A stretch of DNA of 64,000 nt, taken from contig DATNQD010000006.1 in assembly GCA_036702865.1 (NCBI GenBank), positions 1-64,000 of the forward strand, read 5' to 3'. Of this stretch, positions 1 to 10,374 are shown one piece after another; the first letter of the stretch is position 1, and every line of letters starts with the position of its first letter. This DNA comes from Trichocoleus sp. (GTDB taxonomy: Bacteria; Cyanobacteriota; Cyanobacteriia; Elainellales; Elainellaceae). The notes beneath the pieces are model-generated. The model ran no database searches and was not told the origin of the DNA. It saw only the letters and a list, made by a program, of their open reading frames with translations. The position numbers and the translations under genes were made by a program.

Positions 1-441
1 TCCATGCCAAGCCAAATGTGGGCGCAAAGCATCTCGAAGTAGAGTAACCTGATTCATGAGGGTTTCATGGTTAAAGAATGTCGTAATTCTCATGAAACCC
101 TTTTCTGCACTCTCTTACAAGCTTTTGTCCTGTACTTAGGGTTGAGGGTTAGCCTGAATCATTCGTGAGAGTTTGGCATCCTCGCGTAGGGGCGAAACAT
201 TTGCGCCAATGTCTTCTAATCAGTGCAGCCGTTTTGCTGCAAATGCTTCACCCTCACCCCTGTCCGCACCACAGGTCAGTCAAAGAACAGTCTGTTTTTG
301 GAATCGATCGCTAAGAGCTTGATGCAGTCACCATTTTGGGGTTCGTAGCGAGAAGTGATGAATAATTCAGGTTAGGTGTCCTGAGCTATCCAGACAAGGT
401 GCCCATCTTGGAGAAATTGCCATTAATTAGATTTTAATTTT
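1..441. other. Non-coding left edge of window
   Basis: No credible coding frame was found on either strand. The stretch holds one strong hairpin terminator, listed separately, which probably ends a plus-strand gene lying to the left of the window. The rest is the downstream region of the minus-strand pilin-like gene. Nothing else recognisable is seen. Confidence 0.5.
60..104 (+). terminator. Rho-independent terminator
   Basis: A perfect 10-bp inverted repeat (GGGTTTCATG and CATGAAACCC) encloses a 21-nt loop and is followed by TTTT. The run of T fixes the orientation as plus, so it would end a transcript from a gene left of the window. Confidence 0.6.
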
Positions 442-1047
442 TTAGTAGCAAAACCGCCCTGACTGATCCGCTGTCCTTTGGTTCTGGCCTTTTCGCATCG
501 CGCCTAGAACGGTGGAAATGACAATGCAGCGTCGAGCTTGTCCACCTGTTTTGTGAGAAAAGGTAATTCGACCGAGCGGTGGATAAACGTTGCCTCTCAA
601 ATCAAATTGCATCTGGTAGACTCCACTGGTTTGGCTGAGAGTCGTTTCTGCTGGATCAATCTGGACGTTTGAAATGAAGTTTTGCCAGTTGGGAGCGATC
701 GATGCATTAGCAGTAGGGTGCATTTCCCATTGAACGATTCCATCTTTAGTCCGGAAGCTGACTAGCCAATCTTGACGAGTTCGGATAGCTTGAGACTGAG
801 TTTGCCGAAATGCCTGTAATGCTTCATCCTGTCCTACCCTTAGCGTCTGGTTCGCCTGCAACGAGAGCCAACTCGGAGCCGCAATTGCCGTCAAAATTCC
901 CACGATCAGTAGCGTGACGACAAGCTCAATTAAGGTAAATCCGGCAGGATGAGGTCTGCTTTGTCTGCGAATACGGACATTTTGCGCCAAAACTTCTTGA
1001 ATAATGGCTTGAGAAGCATTTTGCTCAGCTTTTCCGTGAATTTTCAT
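442..1047 (-). CDS. GspH/FimT-type pseudopilin (prepilin-like protein)
   Basis: Minor pseudopilin of a type IV pilus or type II secretion-like machine, 201 aa. The N-terminus carries the class III signal: a basic leader, then the prepilin peptidase site in GFTLIELVVTLLIVG, which gives a mature N-terminal Phe and a Glu at mature position 5, and continues into the hydrophobic helix that packs the pilus core. The C-terminal part has the GspH/FimT pattern, a globular domain following a helix. The ATG chosen here (MKIHGKAEQ) leaves a leader of about 35 residues, which is long. An in-frame frame upstream gives only low-complexity sequence and is not used. Which filament it joins cannot be told, since no other pilus gene is nearby. 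Confidence 0.8.
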   Translation of the reverse strand: MKIHGKAEQNASQAIIQEVLAQNVRIRRQSRPHPAGFTLIELVVTLLIVGILTAIAAPSWLSLQANQTLRVGQDEALQAFRQTQSQAIRTRQDWLVSFRTKDGIVQWEMHPTANASIAPNWQNFISNVQIDPAETTLSQTSGVYQMQFDLRGNVYPPLGRITFSHKTGGQARRCIVISTVLGAMRKGQNQRTADQSGRFCY

Positions 1048-1246
1048 ACTTGAAAGGCACCCTGAATGCGAGAAATAAATGTCACGTCTTCTTAAGGTGC
1101 CCATCGAATTTAACTCGCTCACGCCAGCCCAACAAAACTGCCCTAATTTTTTAGCGACAATCAGTGCAAAACGGGACAGAGATGAAGTATGCTTATAAAT
1201 CGGAGCGGTGACAGAGGTTTTCTGAAGCTGCTTTGAAAGATACCTT

Positions 1247-1327
1247 GCGGATGTGGCGGAATTGGTATACGCGCACGTTTGAGGGGCGTGTGGCTTTGCC
1301 TTGCGAGTTCGAGTCTCGCCATCCGCA
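1247..1327 (+). tRNA. tRNA-Leu (anticodon GAG)
   Basis: All class II tRNA arms can be folded. The acceptor stem GCGGATG pairs with CATCCGC, followed by discriminator A. The anticodon stem CACGT/GCGTG holds a 7-nt loop with GAG at the anticodon positions. There is a long variable arm typical of tRNA-Leu and a T arm with GTTCGAGTC. CCA is not encoded. It converges with topA, whose terminator lies between them. Confidence 0.95.
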
Positions 1328-1393
1328 TTCAATCAATTCACGAAGGGCAGCAGATGAAAGTCTACTGTCCTTTTTGTTTTTGCAAAATTCCTC

Positions 1394-1422
1394 AAAAATT
1401 AAAATCCCCCTACCTGGGGGAT
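1394..1422 (-). terminator. Terminator downstream of topA
   Basis: ATCCCCC and GGGGGAT form a perfect 7-bp stem with a 5-nt loop. On the minus strand the stem is followed by TTTAATTTTT. It lies about 80 bp past the topA stop, in the convergent gap between topA and the tRNA gene, and could act on transcripts from both sides. Confidence 0.6.
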
Positions 1423-1502
1423 CTGACCAGCAATGCCGTGAATCGGGGTTAGAGGTGAAGTTCTCGCAAGTTTTTGCCAAAATTCCTCATATTAAACAGG
1501 AT

Positions 1503-4196
1503 TTAGGGCTTTGACTTTGTAGAACTGGTTTTTGTCGTTTTTGTCGCAGATTTCGTTGTTTTCTTTGCCGCAGATTTCGTGGTCTTTGCAGATTTCGTGG
1601 TCTTCTTCGTTGCAGTGCCGCTTGCAGCCTTGCTCGATCGACTGGACTTTTTGGTATTAGCTTTCTCCGCAAGAGCCGCTAACGCCTTTTCCAGGGAAAC
1701 ATTCTCTACCGTTTCGCCTTCTGGGATCGAAGCATTCACCTTGCCATGCTTGATGTAAGCCCCATAAGGTCCTTTGTAGATGTTCACAGGCTCACCATCT
1801 TCTGGGTGCGCTCCCAGTTCTCTGAGCGGCGTTGCAGCTTTCCCGCGTCCCCGTCCAGCTTTCGGTTCTGCCAGTAGTTCCAGCGCTCGATCGAATGTAA
1901 TGGTCAGCACATCATCATCGCCTTTAAGCGATCGATATTCTTTGCCTTCTTTGCCGCGATCGAGCACGACATAAGGACCGAAGCGACCCAAATTTGTCTG
2001 AACCTTGCCACCATTTTCAGGATGCATGCCCAAATTGCGAGGCAGAGCCAGCAGACCTACAGCAGTTTCTACCGTCATTTGTTGGGGATTCATCCCCTTG
2101 GGCAGTGACGCTCGTTTGGGTTTGGGATTTGCCTCAGATTCATCGCCTAATTGGACATAGTGCCCGTAGGGTCCAATCCGCAGATAAATGGGTTCGCCCA
2201 TATCAGGATGGATGCCCACTTTGTCAGGACCTTCCGTTTTCTGGCGCAGCAAAAATTCGACCTGTTCTGGATCGAGGTCAGCAGGCGTCAAATCTTGCGG
2301 AATTGAGGCTTTAATCAAGCCTTCCTCGTTTTCCACCTCTAAATATGCACCATAGCGACCGATCCGAACCTTTGCCGCTAACCCTTCCAGCTCAACCGTT
2401 CGGGCTTCATTTGGGTCAATCTGGCTCTCTTGCTGCTTCACCTGCGTATCTAGCCCCTTGTCACCCAGATAAAACTGACGCAGATAGGGCAGCCATTCCG
2501 CCTCTCCGGTCGAGATTTCGTCTAGCGTTTGCTCCATTCGGGCAGTAAAGCTAGTATCTACCAGATCAGGAAAATACTTTTCGAGTAGACCAGTGACGGC
2601 GAAAGCGGTAAAGGTCGGAACGAGGGCATTACTGACCATCTGAGCATAGCCGCGATCGATAATCGTACCGATGATGCTGGCGTAGGTACTGGGTCGCCCG
2701 ATTCCCTCACTTTCTAGCGTTTTGACCAGCGAAGCTTCTGTATAGCGGGCTGGGGGTTGCGTTTCATGCCCGATCGCCTCCAAGTCCTGGCATTCTGGTC
2801 GATCACCGACCTGGAGCGGTGGCAAAATTACCTCCTGGCTCTCGATCGCAGCATCGGGATCATCTGTTCCTTCCACATAGGCGCGGAAAAACCCTGGAAA
2901 GACAATGCGCTTGCCCGTTGCCCGGAATCCGGCATCGTCTGCCTGAATTTGGATTGTGATGTGAAGCTGCTGTGCTTCTGCCATCTGGGTGGCAACGGTG
3001 CGCTTCCAGATCAGGTCATAAAGCTGGAGTTCTCGACCGCTCAATCCAGTTTCCTGAGGTGTACGGAAGGTGCTACCTGCTGGACGGATGGCTTCGTGGG
3101 CTTCCTGTGCCCCTTTGCTCTTGGTGGAATACTGGCGCGGTTGAGGGCTGAGGTAGTTCTGTCCATACATTGCCTCAACGCAACTCCGGGCAGCCGCGAT
3201 CGCCTGCTGAGACAGGTTCACGGAGTCGGTTCGCATGTAGGTAATGTAGCCCTGCTCATAGAGGCTTTGAGCCACCCGCATTGTCTCACGGGCAGAGAGC
3301 TTCAGCTTTCGGTTGGATTCCTGCTGCAGCGTCGAGGTGGTGAACGGGGGAGAGGGTTTGCGCGTCGAGGCGCGTTCTTCCAGATTTGTGACTGCCCAAG
3401 TTTGGGAGAGCAGGCGATCCTGGAGCGATCGGGCTTCTGCTTCGCCTAACAAAAGCACATTCCGCCCAGCAATAATCTGTCCGGTGTTCTCGTCAAAGTC
3501 GCTGCCGTTGGCAACCCGGGTTCCATTCAGGCTGACCAGTCGCGCCTCAAAGGGCGTTTTGTCTTTGGTCAGGGTTGCTTTTAAGTCCCAATAGGAGCCT
3601 TTGCGGAAGGCACGCCGCTGCCGCTCTCGGGTCACAATCAGCCGGACTGCAACCGACTGCACCCGCCCAGCAGACAAGCCCCAGGCAATTTTCTTCCAGA
3701 GCAAGGGAGACAGGGTATAGCCGACGAGGCGATCGAGAATGCGGCGCGTTTCTTGTGCCCGAACCAGCTGTTCATCAACAGTCCGGCAGTTTTTCAGGGC
3801 TTTGTGAATTGCGTCTTCGGTAATCTCATGAAAGACCATTCGTTTAATCGGCACTTTAGGCTGAAGTACCTTGAGCAAGTGCCAGCTAATACTTTCGCCT
3901 TCGCGGTCTTCGTCTGTTGCTAGAACCAGTTCATCAGCGTTTTTCAGCGCATCTTTAAGGGCTTTGACAATTTTCTTTTTATCTTGCGGAATCACATAAA
4001 GCGGCTCGAAATTGGCATCCACATTGACGCCAATCTTTGCCCACTCCTCCGACTTCACTGCCTCTGGAATTTCCTTTGCCGTTTGTGGCAAATCGCGGAC
4101 ATGCCCCATGGATGCCTCAACCTGATAGCCTTTGGGCAGGTAGTTGCGGATTGTCTTGGCTTTAGTAGGGGATTCAACAATGACCAGTGTTGACAT
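1503..4196 (-). CDS. topA: DNA topoisomerase I (type IA)
   Basis: Relaxes negatively supercoiled DNA by single-strand passage; 897 aa. The N-terminal Toprim domain begins with [12 protein letters not shown] (Glu8) and has the metal-binding acidic cluster ATDEDREGE at about residues 93-101. The catalytic tyrosine is Tyr320 in [10 protein letters not shown]. In place of the CXXC zinc fingers of enterobacterial TopA, the C-terminal third has several repeats of the IGRYGAYLE / LGRFGPYV type, as usual in cyanobacteria. The last ~45 residues are a Lys/Thr/Ser-rich tail that probably binds DNA non-specifically. It is divergent from ndhB across a 426-bp gap and converges with tRNA-Leu. The family assignment is secure. 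Confidence 0.97.
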   Translation of the reverse strand: MSTLVIVESPTKAKTIRNYLPKGYQVEASMGHVRDLPQTAKEIPEAVKSEEWAKIGVNVDANFEPLYVIPQDKKKIVKALKDALKNADELVLATDEDREGESISWHLLKVLQPKVPIKRMVFHEITEDAIHKALKNCRTVDEQLVRAQETRRILDRLVGYTLSPLLWKKIAWGLSAGRVQSVAVRLIVTRERQRRAFRKGSYWDLKATLTKDKTPFEARLVSLNGTRVANGSDFDENTGQIIAGRNVLLLGEAEARSLQDRLLSQTWAVTNLEERASTRKPSPPFTTSTLQQESNRKLKLSARETMRVAQSLYEQGYITYMRTDSVNLSQQAIAAARSCVEAMYGQNYLSPQPRQYSTKSKGAQEAHEAIRPAGSTFRTPQETGLSGRELQLYDLIWKRTVATQMAEAQQLHITIQIQADDAGFRATGKRIVFPGFFRAYVEGTDDPDAAIESQEVILPPLQVGDRPECQDLEAIGHETQPPARYTEASLVKTLESEGIGRPSTYASIIGTIIDRGYAQMVSNALVPTFTAFAVTGLLEKYFPDLVDTSFTARMEQTLDEISTGEAEWLPYLRQFYLGDKGLDTQVKQQESQIDPNEARTVELEGLAAKVRIGRYGAYLEVENEEGLIKASIPQDLTPADLDPEQVEFLLRQKTEGPDKVGIHPDMGEPIYLRIGPYGHYVQLGDESEANPKPKRASLPKGMNPQQMTVETAVGLLALPRNLGMHPENGGKVQTNLGRFGPYVVLDRGKEGKEYRSLKGDDDVLTITFDRALELLAEPKAGRGRGKAATPLRELGAHPEDGEPVNIYKGPYGAYIKHGKVNASIPEGETVENVSLEKALAALAEKANTKKSSRSSKAASGTATKKTTKSAKTTKSAAKKTTKSATKTTKTSSTKSKP

Positions 4197-4622
4197 GGCA
4201 ACAATTGCTCTTCCAAGGATAAAGGGGGCTGCGGGGAACGCGATGAGCAGCGATCGCAGATGAGTCTTGGGATTCCAAAATAACGCTCACCAAGGAACAC
4301 TGCCAAGAAGATACCGGGCGGATAGCCGATCGTCTAAAGGCGGATTGCTTGAGAACAAGCAGGTTTCCCGTCCTCTCAGCGCATCATCCTATCAACAATC
4401 TTGCACATCCTAGCCCCTTACTTATAGTTAATATCAGCAGAAACAAAGGGAGATATCGTCATTCTCCACATATTTACATCAAGATTGCTGGAGTTCACAG
4501 GATATGATCCACTATGAAGGATTGTTTAAGATTGTGGGAGGCACAGGGGACTGTAAATTTGCTGGCATCCTCCCCACTTTAAACATTCTTCTCGTCGATT
4601 CTACGCAGCTAGCCGGAATCCT
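4197..4622. promoter_or_regulatory. Divergent topA-ndhB intergenic region
   Basis: A 426-bp gap between divergently transcribed topA and ndhB. It must hold both promoters. An AT-rich stretch around 4415-4445 (TTATAGTTAATAT) is a plausible -10 area for ndhB, but no confident -35/-10 pair or named operator was found. No small gene or RNA is recognisable. Confidence 0.35.
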
Positions 4623-6203
4623 ATGGACTTTGCCAATCTTGTAGCCCAGCTAAATGCTGGAACCATCTTGCCAGAAGGAATTGTGATTGTGACTCTGATG
4701 GTCGTCCTCATTGGCGATCTGATTGGGGGGCGATCCTCTTCTCGCTGGACTCCTTATGCAGCGATCGTTGGACTCCTCGCAGCGATCGTTGCCCTCTACT
4801 TTCAATGGGATAACCCCAACCCGGTTGCCTTCCTGGGTGGCTTCAATGCAGATGCGCTCAGTATTGTGTTTCGCGGCATTGTTGCCCTCTCTGCGGCAAT
4901 CACGGTCTTAATTACAGTTCGCTATATCGAGCAGTCAGGGACTCCCCTGGCAGAATTTCTCGTTATCCTGCTCACTGCGACTCTGGGCGGGATGTTCCTG
5001 TCTGGGGCGAATGAGCTGGTGATGATCTATGTGTCGCTGGAAACCCTCAGTATTTCTTCCTATTTGCTGACGGGCTACATGAAGCGTGACCCGCGATCGA
5101 ACGAGGCAGCCCTCAAATATCTACTGATTGGAGCCGCTAGCTCTGCGATTTTCCTGTATGGTGTTTCGCTGCTCTACGGGCTATCGGGCGGGCAAACGCG
5201 CTTGAGTGAAATCACGACTCAAATCGTGGCAGGCGAACAATCGCTGGGTGTCGTGATTGCGCTGGTCTTTGTGATTGCTGGAATCGCCTTTAAAATTGCG
5301 GCGGTGCCTTTCCACCAGTGGACTCCTGACGTTTACGAAGGTTCTCCGACTCCCGTTGTTGCCTTCTTGTCTGTTGGCTCAAAAGCGGCTGGCTTTGCCC
5401 TGGCAATTCGCTTGCTAGTCAATGCCTTTCCTGCGGTATCTGAGCAATGGCACTTTGTCCTTGCGGCGCTGGCAGTCCTGAGTATGGTGCTGGGGAACGT
5501 GGTGGCTCTGGCGCAAACCAGTATGAAGCGGATGCTGGCATATTCTTCGATCGCTCAAGCAGGCTTCGTGATGATCGGTCTGGTCATCGGGACGGATGCC
5601 GGGTATTCCAGCATGATTTTCTACATGATGGTTTACCTGTTTATGAACCTGGGCGGTTTTGCCTGTGTCATTCTGTTCACACTGCGGACGGGCACAGACG
5701 AAATCACCGAATACAGCGGTCTGTACCAGAAAGACCCACTCCTGACGCTCTGCCTCAGCCTTTGTTTGCTGTCGTTGGGTGGCATTCCGCCACTGGCAGG
5801 CTTCTTTGGTAAGCTTTATCTGTTCTGGGCAGGTTGGCAGGCGGGTGCTTATGGCCTGGTGCTGTTAGGCTTGCTGACAACTGTAATCTCCATCTACTAC
5901 TACATTCGTGTGGTGAAAATGATGGTGGTGAAGGAGCCAGAAGAAATGTCGGATGCAGTGAAAAATTACCCTGAAATTCGCTGGAATTTGCCGGGAATGC
6001 GTCCGCTGCAAGTGGGAATCGTAGTCTGCCTAATCTTCACGGCGATCGGCGGTATCCTCTCCAATCCCATCTTTGGACTCGCCAATAGCTCTGTTGCCCG
6101 GACTCCTCTGCTGCAACCTGCAGGGATGGCAATGGAACAACCTGCGATCGTTCAACCTCAAGATATTGCAGAAGCGATCAAGCTAGACGCTGTGAAACTG
6201 TAG
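4623..6203 (+). CDS. ndhB: NAD(P)H-quinone oxidoreductase subunit 2 (NdhB)
   Basis: Membrane subunit of the thylakoid NDH-1 complex (respiratory and cyclic electron flow, CO2 uptake), homologous to NuoN; 526 aa, the usual length for cyanobacterial NdhB. The sequence is almost wholly hydrophobic, with about 14 predicted membrane segments. It carries the antiporter-like core with conserved charged residues: Glu in [16 protein letters not shown], and the lysines in [18 protein letters not shown]. It is monocistronic, followed directly by a strong terminator. A maturation factor for the same complex (CRR6 type) is encoded at 27.8 kb. Confidence 0.97.
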   Translation: MDFANLVAQLNAGTILPEGIVIVTLMVVLIGDLIGGRSSSRWTPYAAIVGLLAAIVALYFQWDNPNPVAFLGGFNADALSIVFRGIVALSAAITVLITVRYIEQSGTPLAEFLVILLTATLGGMFLSGANELVMIYVSLETLSISSYLLTGYMKRDPRSNEAALKYLLIGAASSAIFLYGVSLLYGLSGGQTRLSEITTQIVAGEQSLGVVIALVFVIAGIAFKIAAVPFHQWTPDVYEGSPTPVVAFLSVGSKAAGFALAIRLLVNAFPAVSEQWHFVLAALAVLSMVLGNVVALAQTSMKRMLAYSSIAQAGFVMIGLVIGTDAGYSSMIFYMMVYLFMNLGGFACVILFTLRTGTDEITEYSGLYQKDPLLTLCLSLCLLSLGGIPPLAGFFGKLYLFWAGWQAGAYGLVLLGLLTTVISIYYYIRVVKMMVVKEPEEMSDAVKNYPEIRWNLPGMRPLQVGIVVCLIFTAIGGILSNPIFGLANSSVARTPLLQPAGMAMEQPAIVQPQDIAEAIKLDAVKL

Positions 6204-6542
6204 CTATCAGCTTAAGTCTCGGTAGACAGACAGTCTCAAAGCCAAATTTTGTTAATGAGGGGCATATCGAACTATGCCCTTTTTTGATGCTCTTTTTTGA
6301 TCGCTGATTCAGGAGATGCAAGGCGTTCAGCTTTTCCCGTACCGCCAAAATTAACCAAAATTATTGGGTTTACGCATCTTTGCGGGAGTTTCGATCGCAG
6401 TTGGTCAATTCTTAATGTTTAGTATGTTAATTGATATAAAGGGGATATTCATCACCCAAACTTTGTGGCGATCGGCTTTCCTCATTAGGGGTAAATCCAC
6501 GCTTAATCGAACCTAAGTCGAATCGAAGATAACGGTGCTCTA
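6204..6542. other. Intergenic region after ndhB
   Basis: Contains the ndhB terminator, then about 250 bp without a gene. An AT-rich segment around 6410-6445 (AATGTTTAGTATGTTAATTGATATAAAG) is a plausible promoter for the small reading frame that follows. Nothing else is recognisable. Confidence 0.4.
6260..6285 (+). terminator. ndhB terminator
   Basis: A perfect 7-bp stem GGGCATA/TATGCCC with a 6-nt loop is followed by six T. It sits 57 bp after the ndhB stop codon. Confidence 0.85.
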
Positions 6543-6674
6543 ATGAAGGCTGATCACATTCTGGCAATTGCTTTTGTGGCTGTTCTACTGTTCTTTGTCA
6601 ATCATGCTCTTTCCAGAGCCGACTACTGCCGCGCCAATGGACAAAAAACACTCAATTGTGTTCTGCAGTTTTAA
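6543..6674 (+). CDS. Small secreted or membrane-anchored protein, 43 aa, unknown
   Basis: A 43-codon frame starting at ATG. It has a basic-polar start (MKADH), a continuous hydrophobic stretch of about 17 residues (ILAIAFVAVLLFFVNHA), then a short polar tail with two cysteines (DYCRANGQK, LNCVLQF). This is the architecture of a small exported or single-pass protein, and the two cysteines could form a disulphide outside the membrane. It does not match a named family that I know. It is isolated between the ndhB terminator and the convergent ferredoxin-like gene. No good Shine-Dalgarno sequence is seen, so translation is unproven. Confidence 0.45.
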   Translation: MKADHILAIAFVAVLLFFVNHALSRADYCRANGQKTLNCVLQF

Positions 6675-6706
6675 CGGAGGATTAGAGTCAGAATTCTGAT
6701 CAGCCT

Positions 6707-7000
6707 CTACCCTGGATGAAACTTACGATCGAGCATGGCTTTAACCGGGGTTCCATGACGCAGATGCCGATCGATAACTGCCGGAACTTCTTTAGGGTTA
6801 ACGCGACAGTACCAGGTTTCTTCCGGGAGTATCAGCACCATTGGACCCCTGCCACATTGCCCTAAACAGGAAGAGGCAACGATCGATACTCCTAAAACCG
6901 GATCAGACTGGAATGCAGCCAGGATTCGGGCAGAGCCCGCTTTGTAACAGGCTTTATGTTGGCAAACTAAAACTCGATAACCAGGAAAAGCAGATGGCAT
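6707..7000 (-). CDS. Thioredoxin-like [2Fe-2S] ferredoxin domain protein
   Basis: Small (97 aa) thioredoxin-fold [2Fe-2S] protein. The four cluster cysteines are visible as CQHKAC (Cys13, Cys18) and SSCLGQCGRGP (Cys45, Cys49), the spacing of the (2Fe-2S) ferredoxin family related to the NuoE C-terminal domain. The ATG at MPSAFPGY is preferred because the longer in-frame alternative overlaps the end of the cysteine synthase gene. It lies 83 bp downstream of that gene in the same direction and may be co-transcribed. The electron partner is unknown. Confidence 0.75.
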   Translation of the reverse strand: MPSAFPGYRVLVCQHKACYKAGSARILAAFQSDPVLGVSIVASSCLGQCGRGPMVLILPEETWYCRVNPKEVPAVIDRHLRHGTPVKAMLDRKFHPG

Positions 7001-7083
7001 CAGATAGCGTGAACCGTGGACTTTGAACGCTCGTATTAGTCTAACGTCCAGAGTCCAGGCTGTGTGCTTAGCGAGAGCTTCGG

Positions 7084-8064
7084 TTAATCGGCAGGCGCTA
7101 GACCCTTGGAAGCAAGCCATTCAGGGTTAAACAACCGAGACTGATATCTGGCTCCGCCATCGCAGAGAATGGTGACGATTGTATGTCCGGGACCGAGTTC
7201 TTTTGCCAGGGCAATGGCTGCACCAACGTTAATGCCCACAGAACCGCCCATAAACAAGCCGTCTTTGCGCAACAGTTGATAAATCACTCGGATCGCTTCC
7301 TGGTCAGGAACTTGAATCGCATCGTCGATCGGCGCACCTTCCATATTGGCGGTTACACGACTGTTGCCAATTCCTTCTGTAATCGAACTACCGACAATAT
7401 CTCGAACTTCGCCAAACTTAGCGTAGCTGTAAAGCCCGCTGCCTAAAGGGTCTGCCAAAACACACTTCACGTCAGGGTTTTTCTCTTTCAAAAACAACGA
7501 TACCCCGGCATAAGTTCCACCCGTTCCGGTTGCTGTCACCCAGGCATCAATCTTGCCGTTGGTTTGTTCCCAAATTTCGGGTCCAGTCGTTTCGTAGTGC
7601 GCCAGCCGATTTGCCAAGTTATCAAATTGGTTTGCCCAGATGGCATTCTCCATTTCTGCCGCAATGCTGCCCGATAGCCGGACGTAGTTATTGGGATCGC
7701 GGTAGGGTACAGCCGGAACCGGACGCACTTCTGCACCGAGCGTTCGCAGCAAATCCATTTTTTCTTGAGATTGCGTATCTGGAATGATAATCAGACATTT
7801 ATATCCTTTGGCATTGCAGATATGCGCTAACCCAATACCCGTATTGCCTGCTGTTCCCTCAACAACCGTTCCTCCTGGCTTGAGTAGCCCTTTCCGCTCT
7901 GCATCCTCAATGATGTACAGCGCCGCTCGATCTTTAACGGAGCCACCCGGATTCAGAAATTCTGCTTTTCCTAAGATTTCGCATCCTGTTTCTTCGCTAA
8001 CGCTGTGCAGCCGAATCAGGGGAGTGTTCCCAACTGTGCTAACAAATCCGTCCTTAATATCCAT
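7084..8064 (-). CDS. cysK: Cysteine synthase A (O-acetylserine sulfhydrylase)
   Basis: PLP-dependent enzyme of cytoplasmic cysteine synthesis: O-acetylserine plus sulfide gives cysteine and acetate; 326 aa. The PLP lysine is Lys44 in NPGGSVKDR. The substrate loop EGTAGNTGIGLA and the phosphate-binding loop TATGTGGTYAG are present. The sequence resembles the CysK-like group of cyanobacteria whose members begin with GFVSTVGNTPLIRL. Cystathionine beta-synthase-like specificity cannot be ruled out from sequence, but no CBS or haem domain is present. A ferredoxin-like gene follows in the same direction. Confidence 0.88.
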   Translation of the reverse strand: MDIKDGFVSTVGNTPLIRLHSVSEETGCEILGKAEFLNPGGSVKDRAALYIIEDAERKGLLKPGGTVVEGTAGNTGIGLAHICNAKGYKCLIIIPDTQSQEKMDLLRTLGAEVRPVPAVPYRDPNNYVRLSGSIAAEMENAIWANQFDNLANRLAHYETTGPEIWEQTNGKIDAWVTATGTGGTYAGVSLFLKEKNPDVKCVLADPLGSGLYSYAKFGEVRDIVGSSITEGIGNSRVTANMEGAPIDDAIQVPDQEAIRVIYQLLRKDGLFMGGSVGINVGAAIALAKELGPGHTIVTILCDGGARYQSRLFNPEWLASKGLAPAD

Positions 8065-8251
8065 GCTTCTTACCTCGTTTCCCTCTCAAATTCTGACTGA
8101 TTAGTGGGCGGAAAGTTAAGCGATCGAATTCTTTTCCTTCCCATGCCTCGCCCGATCGACTGATTCCGAGACTTCACTTGCGAGAGAGGGATTCGTGAAA
8201 GGCACTGTTTAGGCTGGTTTGCAGATCGATGTTCTAAAGGAAGTGAACAAG

Positions 8252-8857
8252 ATGGCGACGAAGCAAGAGGGCAAGGGCAAGCAGCAATCCTCTAAGGCAA
8301 AAGCGGATCAGCCGCAAGAAACCGAGCCACAGCATGAAGAGAAAGCCAACTTAGAAGCGGAAGCAAAGGATAAATCAGCGAAGACTGAAAAAGCAGAGAA
8401 AGCCCAACCGGAACACAAAGCGAAGGACAAGTCCGCTAGCAAATCTGGTTCTGCTAAGGCAGAGAAGAACCAAAAAGACGATGCTGAGACGGAGTTAGAC
8501 GAAGGGCAAGAATTGAATGGGCTACTCGACATTCTTGAGGAACATGAGTTAACTGAGATCGACCCGGATGTTGCCACTGAACTGATCGAGGAGTGGTATG
8601 ACATTCTCAATCAGTCGGATGAGGAACCCCTGAAAGCGATGGCGTCGAGCTTAAAACAGCTAAAAAAAGCGTTGTCTGGGAAGAAAAGCCAGCCCGAAGC
8701 GATCGTGGAAGCGCTTGAGCAACTCGGCGAACAAACCGAGGAATATGCAGAAGAGGCAAAGCGGGGCTATAAGGGCAAATTGCAACATCTGAGCGAGTTT
8801 TTGATGGATGCAGCAGATTCGATCGCCGAAGCTGACGAAGACGATTTGGATGATTAA
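8252..8857 (+). CDS. Highly charged Lys/Glu-rich protein, unknown
   Basis: 201-residue protein starting at an ATG preceded by AAAGGAAG; a TTG 33 bp upstream is in frame but poorer. The first ~85 residues are low-complexity Lys/Glu/Ala and probably disordered. Residues ~90-201 are more ordered and acidic, with amphipathic helices (ELNGLLDILEEHELTEID, LIEEWYDILNQS, LSEFLMDAADSIAEADEDDLDD). No membrane segment and no cysteines are seen. I do not recognise the family. It stands alone between the divergent cysK and mnmE, 128 bp upstream of the latter. Confidence 0.6.
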   Translation: MATKQEGKGKQQSSKAKADQPQETEPQHEEKANLEAEAKDKSAKTEKAEKAQPEHKAKDKSASKSGSAKAEKNQKDDAETELDEGQELNGLLDILEEHELTEIDPDVATELIEEWYDILNQSDEEPLKAMASSLKQLKKALSGKKSQPEAIVEALEQLGEQTEEYAEEAKRGYKGKLQHLSEFLMDAADSIAEADEDDLDD

Positions 8858-8985
8858 ACCTGACGATTAAACCCTCTGAAATTTCTTCATGACTGAGGGG
8901 CCTTGGCTAAGGCCGTGCCCCTGCTTCGTGCTTCTGCATTAGAGTGGAAAGACAGAGTTATCCGTCACCCTCGATCGCAGCCAAT

Positions 8986-10359
8986 ATGACAGGAGTTTTA
9001 TCGAGAGATACGATCGCCGCAATTGCAACTGCCATTGTGCCCCAGCAGGGAAGTGTTGGTATCGTGCGACTGTCTGGAATTGAGGCATTGTCGATTGCGC
9101 GTTCTCTGTTTCGATCGCCGGGTCAGCAAAAGTGGGAGAGCCACCGAATTCTCTATGGGCAGATCTGTCATCCTAAAACGCAGCAAACTGTTGATGAAGC
9201 ACTGCTGTTATTGATGTTGGCTCCTCGCTCTTATACCCGCGAAGATGTTGTGGAATTGCACTGTCACGGCGGCATGATGGCAGTTCAGCAAGTCTTACAG
9301 CTCTGTCTGGAACAAGGGGCGAGACTGGCAGAACCGGGAGAATTTACGCTGCGGGCATTCCTGAATGGGCGGATTGATTTAACTCAGGCAGAAAGCATCG
9401 GAGATCTGGTCGGGGCACAATCGCCACAAGCGGCACAAACAGCCCTAGTCGGACTGCAAGGCAAACTGGCACAACCCATCCGACAACTGCGATCGACCTG
9501 TCTGGAAATTCTGGCAGAAGTGGAAGCTCGGATTGATTTTGAGGATGATTTACCGCCGCTGAATGAAGCTTTAATCAAAACGCAATTGAGCGATGTGCTC
9601 CAAGAAGTCAATCAAATTCTGGCAACTGCCGATCGCGGAGAACTGCTGCGAACTGGGCTGAAAGTGGCGATCGTGGGTCGTCCGAATGTGGGGAAGTCCA
9701 GCCTGTTGAATGCCTGGAGCCGTGCCGATCGTGCCATTGTGACTGACTTACCGGGGACGACGCGAGACGTGGTTGAGTCTCAGCTTGTGGTCAAAGGCAT
9801 TCCGGTTCAGGTGTTGGATACCGCAGGCATTCGAGAAGCAGAGGATCGGGTCGAGCAAATTGGCGTAGAGCGATCGCGTCAGGCTGCTCAAACAGCAGAT
9901 CTAGTGTTGCTGACAATCGATGCTGAAACGGGATGGACGGATGGCGATCAAGCGATTTATGAGCAGGTAAAACACCGTTCGCTCATTCTCGTGATCAACA
10001 AAGTGGATTTGGTGAGCGCAGTCCCTCTGATTCCCCTTGATCACCCGATCGTCAAAACTGCCGCTGCCCAAAATCAAGGCATTGACGCACTAGAGCAGGC
10101 AATTTTCGACATCGCTCAGATTGGCAAACTGCAAGCCGCTAACCTCGACTTCGCGATTAACCAACGCCAAGCCGCCGCCCTGACTCGTAGCCGCATTGCC
10201 CTGGAGCAAGTTCAAACCACGATCGCGAACCAACTGCCCCTCGACTTTTGGACGATCGATCTGCGATCAGCAATTCAAGCCTTAGGCGAAATCACCGGAG
10301 AAGACATCACCGAATCCGTTCTCGATCAGATTTTCAGCCGCTTTTGTATCGGCAAGTAG
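8986..10359 (+). CDS. mnmE: tRNA modification GTPase MnmE (TrmE)
   Basis: With MnmG, it installs the carboxymethylaminomethyl group on U34 of certain tRNAs; 457 aa from the ATG at [20 protein letters not shown] 42 bp upstream is in frame, but family members start near the chosen ATG. The order is an N-terminal tetrahydrofolate-binding domain, a helical domain, and an inserted G domain with G1 [13 protein letters not shown]3 DTAG and G4 NKVD. The C-terminus ends CIGK, keeping the essential cysteine of the family (C-[IVL]-G-K). It converges with clpB with only 15 bp between stop codons. Confidence 0.96.
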   Translation: MTGVLSRDTIAAIATAIVPQQGSVGIVRLSGIEALSIARSLFRSPGQQKWESHRILYGQICHPKTQQTVDEALLLLMLAPRSYTREDVVELHCHGGMMAVQQVLQLCLEQGARLAEPGEFTLRAFLNGRIDLTQAESIGDLVGAQSPQAAQTALVGLQGKLAQPIRQLRSTCLEILAEVEARIDFEDDLPPLNEALIKTQLSDVLQEVNQILATADRGELLRTGLKVAIVGRPNVGKSSLLNAWSRADRAIVTDLPGTTRDVVESQLVVKGIPVQVLDTAGIREAEDRVEQIGVERSRQAAQTADLVLLTIDAETGWTDGDQAIYEQVKHRSLILVINKVDLVSAVPLIPLDHPIVKTAAAQNQGIDALEQAIFDIAQIGKLQAANLDFAINQRQAAALTRSRIALEQVQTTIANQLPLDFWTIDLRSAIQALGEITGEDITESVLDQIFSRFCIGK

Positions 10360-10374
10360 TGCCGCAAAGCCTAA

